DNA of 64,000 bases from Kineothrix sp. IPX-CK (GTDB lineage Bacteria; Bacillota; Clostridia; Lachnospirales; Lachnospiraceae): contig NZ_CP146256.1 in NCBI RefSeq assembly GCF_039134705.1, positions 2,108,001-2,172,000 of the forward strand. The letters are read 5' to 3'. Position numbers and translations under genes: made by a program. Each line of letters begins with the position of its first letter. Within the stretch, counting starts at the first letter, position 1. The notes beneath the pieces are model-generated. The model did no database searches. It saw only the letters and a list, made by a program, of their open reading frames with translations, and was not told where the DNA came from. Of this stretch, positions 61,817-64,000 are shown in pieces.

Positions 61817-62575
61817 ATGTACTACCTCACCGAGCTATACTGGAATACCGGTTTCCGCCCCTCAAATGAAGATTCCCTATCCCTCCAGGAAGTGTATATA
61901 AAAGGCGAACGCGCAGTATTCGCCCTCATATGTGATGGTATTGGCGGATTATGTAGAGGAGAGCAGGCCAGCGGCTTTGTGTCGGAGCGAATGACCGAAT
62001 GGTTTTACGCAGAGGCACTCCCTATGATGGCACGATACAAAAAAATGAAAAAAATAAAGCGGGCAGGAATACGAAGCCTATATGCCTGTAACGAAGAAAT
62101 GAGAAAATTTGCATCTCAGGAGCAGATACAATTTGGAACAACAATCACCATGATGATTTTTTACAAGAAACATTACTTGCTCTGGCACAGCGGGGATACA
62201 AGAGCCTACCGCATTTCCCTGAAAAGGAAAATGATTAAAACAAGTAAAGACGAAAGAATGAATTCCCAAGGAGTTCTAAAACGCCTGACCAGAGATCACT
62301 CGGCAGATGAGCATATCTTAACGAAATGTATTGGAAGCTTCGTGTGGAAGGAACCGGACAGCCATATAGGAAGAATAAAGAAAAAAAACACCTTTTTGCT
62401 CTGTTCCGATGGTTTCCGGCATGTAATCTCAGAGGAAAAGCTAACAGAGACGCTGCTCCCGTCCCATCTCACCTCGAAAGAACAAATAGGACGCAGAATA
62501 AAGGAAATTGCTGATTATTCCAAAAGGCGGGGAGAGAAGGATAATATTTCTGCCATAGTTATCAAAACCGGGTAA
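61817..62575 (+). CDS. PP2C-family Ser/Thr protein phosphatase
   Basis: A 252-residue PP2C phosphatase. Metal-binding motifs are present with small changes: NEDS near the start, CDGIGGLCRGEQASG (usually DGMGG), LWHSGDTRAYRI (usually GDSRAY), LLCSDGFRHVI and EKDNISAIVIK (usually DNITV). ATG 61817 follows AAAGGAG; a TTG at 61682 in frame would add 45 atypical Cys-rich residues and was rejected. Pairs with the kinase gene 14 nt downstream. Confidence 0.88.
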   Translation: MYYLTELYWNTGFRPSNEDSLSLQEVYIKGERAVFALICDGIGGLCRGEQASGFVSERMTEWFYAEALPMMARYKKMKKIKRAGIRSLYACNEEMRKFASQEQIQFGTTITMMIFYKKHYLLWHSGDTRAYRISLKRKMIKTSKDERMNSQGVLKRLTRDHSADEHILTKCIGSFVWKEPDSHIGRIKKKNTFLLCSDGFRHVISEEKLTETLLPSHLTSKEQIGRRIKEIADYSKRRGEKDNISAIVIKTG

Positions 62576-62589
62576 AGGAGGACAATGTC

Positions 62590-63993
62590 GTGGAAAATGA
62601 ATTAGGAAATTTGGAGGAAATACCGGAAGAAAAATATCAGATGGAAGGATTGCAAATAGGAAAATGTAAGATAGAAGAATTTCTGATAGAAAAATATCGT
62701 ATACAAGAAGAAATCGGAAAAGGGGGAAGCGGAATCGTATATAAGGCACAGGATGAACGCTTAGGACGTACCGTGGCAGTGAAGGAATTTCACGGTGGCA
62801 AATATGCAAGAAAAGAAATCGAACTGCTCAAGAAATTGAAACACCAGGCGCTTCCTGATATTTTTGATTATATAGTGGCGGGAGAGAAGAAATATCTTGT
62901 CATGGAATACATAGAAGGGGTGACCCTTGAAAGCTATGTGAAGAAATTTGGACCTATCTGTCAAAAGCAGGCACTCGTGTGGGCAGGTGAACTTGCGCAG
63001 GTTCTCCATTATCTGCATGGGCGAGGTGAACCGGTAATCTATCGGGATATGAAGCCTTCTAATGTGATGATAAACGATAGGGGCGAAGCCAAGCTTATCG
63101 ATTTTGGCAGCGCATATTTTAAATATGAGGAGAGGCAGGAACAGATATGCACGGGTACCTACGGCTATGCGGCGCCGGAGCAGTTTGGAAGAAGTGCGGG
63201 ATCGGTTGTGGATGAGAGGAGTGATGTCTATGGTCTGGGAGCAACCCTTCACTATATGCTTACGGGAAGCGATCCATCTCTGCCTCCTTTTCTGATACAG
63301 CCCCTTCGATTTTACAATGCAGCATTGTCACCCGGACTGGAAAAAGTAATTAAGAAGGCAACAGAGAAGGAGAGGGAGAGACGGTATCAGAACATAGCAC
63401 AAATGGAGGAAGCGCTAAAGAAGCAGAATGGGGCAGACAAGAGGCGGAAGTGGATGTATGCAGTGGCAGGCGTTATTTATTATATATTATTGCTTATCGC
63501 AGGGGGTATATTTTTGAACTTGTGGGAGTTATATATAAGATATGGAGAAGAGAGGCTTATCGGCAATGAATGGAAAGTGGAAGTTACAGCGGGAGTTATT
63601 ATTGCTCTTTGCCTTATAAAAACGGTACTTGGAAGCAGGAGAGCGGGGCCGTGCAAAAAGGTAAGGCAGATAAAGTCTGTTTACCTTTCCGCTAAAAAGA
63701 ACAGAGGGCTTATGATGATTTTTTGTATCGTAATGGCTTCCTTTCTTCTGGCGGCCCCTTGTATGGCTTCTGAAAAGGATGAGATCTTCCCTGTAGTCAT
63801 CCGGAACGAAAAGGGACAGAAGTTAATCATCCGGTATGATACTGTGTACAGTCCCCCGGGAGATATGAAATTAGAAGTACCGGCGGACAGTTTTGAAGGC
63901 GGGAAAGAATACGAGCTTACTCTTATTTGTACCGAGCTTGATACAAAGGACGAAAGAAGCAGAACTTTTTACTTGAAATTTCCCGCACCTTGA
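62590..63993 (+). CDS. Membrane-anchored Ser/Thr protein kinase with short extracellular domain
   Basis: A 467-residue Hanks-type kinase. The catalytic domain (residues about 33-275) has the glycine loop IGKGGSGIVYKA, VAVKEF with the ATP-binding Lys, catalytic YRDMKPSNVMIND (usually HRDLKPEN), and DFGSAYFK. Two or three hydrophobic helices (about 290-320, 330-350, 375-392) follow, then an outside domain of about 75 residues with beta character. PASTA repeats are absent, unlike PrkC. GTG 62590 follows GGAGG by 8 nt. The phosphatase upstream is the likely antagonist. Confidence 0.87.
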   Translation: MENELGNLEEIPEEKYQMEGLQIGKCKIEEFLIEKYRIQEEIGKGGSGIVYKAQDERLGRTVAVKEFHGGKYARKEIELLKKLKHQALPDIFDYIVAGEKKYLVMEYIEGVTLESYVKKFGPICQKQALVWAGELAQVLHYLHGRGEPVIYRDMKPSNVMINDRGEAKLIDFGSAYFKYEERQEQICTGTYGYAAPEQFGRSAGSVVDERSDVYGLGATLHYMLTGSDPSLPPFLIQPLRFYNAALSPGLEKVIKKATEKERERRYQNIAQMEEALKKQNGADKRRKWMYAVAGVIYYILLLIAGGIFLNLWELYIRYGEERLIGNEWKVEVTAGVIIALCLIKTVLGSRRAGPCKKVRQIKSVYLSAKKNRGLMMIFCIVMASFLLAAPCMASEKDEIFPVVIRNEKGQKLIIRYDTVYSPPGDMKLEVPADSFEGGKEYELTLICTELDTKDERSRTFYLKFPAP

Positions 63994-64000
63994 CACTAAA

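Overview
The window reads as a chromosomal segment of a motile, anaerobic Firmicute, most likely a Lachnospiraceae (Clostridium cluster XIVa) member. The basis is the Bacillus/Clostridium-type fla/che operon order running into rpsB-tsf, a CheC/CheD adaptation system, LytTR regulators, a BMP-type nucleoside ABC transporter and LplB/LplC-type sugar permeases. This is inferred from gene content only. No rRNA, tRNA, CRISPR array, transposase or integrase was seen.

Region 1 (1-14969, all +) is the distal fla/che operon: flhB (5' end outside the window), flhA, flhF, flhG, a PilZ protein, a CheB lacking its receiver domain, cheA, cheW, cheC, cheD, a small membrane protein, the flagellar sigma factor, a FapA-domain protein, two small proteins (one SwrB-like) and a YceG/MltG-like fragment. 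It ends in a terminator whose loop carries the -35 box of the rpsB promoter. Region 2 (15009-16955) is rpsB-tsf with its own strong terminator.

Region 3 (about 16956-55400) separates tsf from pyrH, genes that are normally adjacent in Firmicutes. This accessory block of about 38 kb holds: lgt; a divergent LytTR response regulator/GHKL kinase pair beside a BceAB-like peptide ABC transporter; a Gly-Pro-Phe repeat protein; a decayed SGNH hydrolase; a GyrI-like protein; an alpha/beta hydrolase with a LytTR-DUF3021 module; a glycan-catabolism locus (LacI regulator, sugar ABC transporter, GH20, GH38, GH3, GH2 and D-lyxose/D-mannose isomerase) whose enzymes fit stepwise breakdown of mannose- and GlcNAc-rich glycans such as eukaryotic N-glycans; a PiT phosphate transporter with its DUF47 partner; a BmpA/NupOPQ-type nucleoside uptake system; and a compact signalling locus (PAS histidine kinase, REC-HD-GYP, full-length CheB, single-domain REC, and a CheA homologue lacking the CheW-binding P5 domain).

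Region 4 (55381-61425) resumes the ancestral order with bactofilin-pyrH-frr-uppS-cdsA-dxr-rseP, led by its own promoter. Region 5 (61426-64000) has a long-leader transcript for a PP2C phosphatase and a membrane-anchored Ser/Thr kinase, where polC or proS might have been expected.

The most interesting candidate system is the five-gene signalling operon at 50045-55367. It combines chemotaxis parts (CheA, CheB, CheY-like) in a form that should not dock into a receptor/CheW array, with a c-di-GMP phosphodiesterase, directly upstream of a bactofilin. Meanwhile the CheB in the flagellar operon has no receiver domain.
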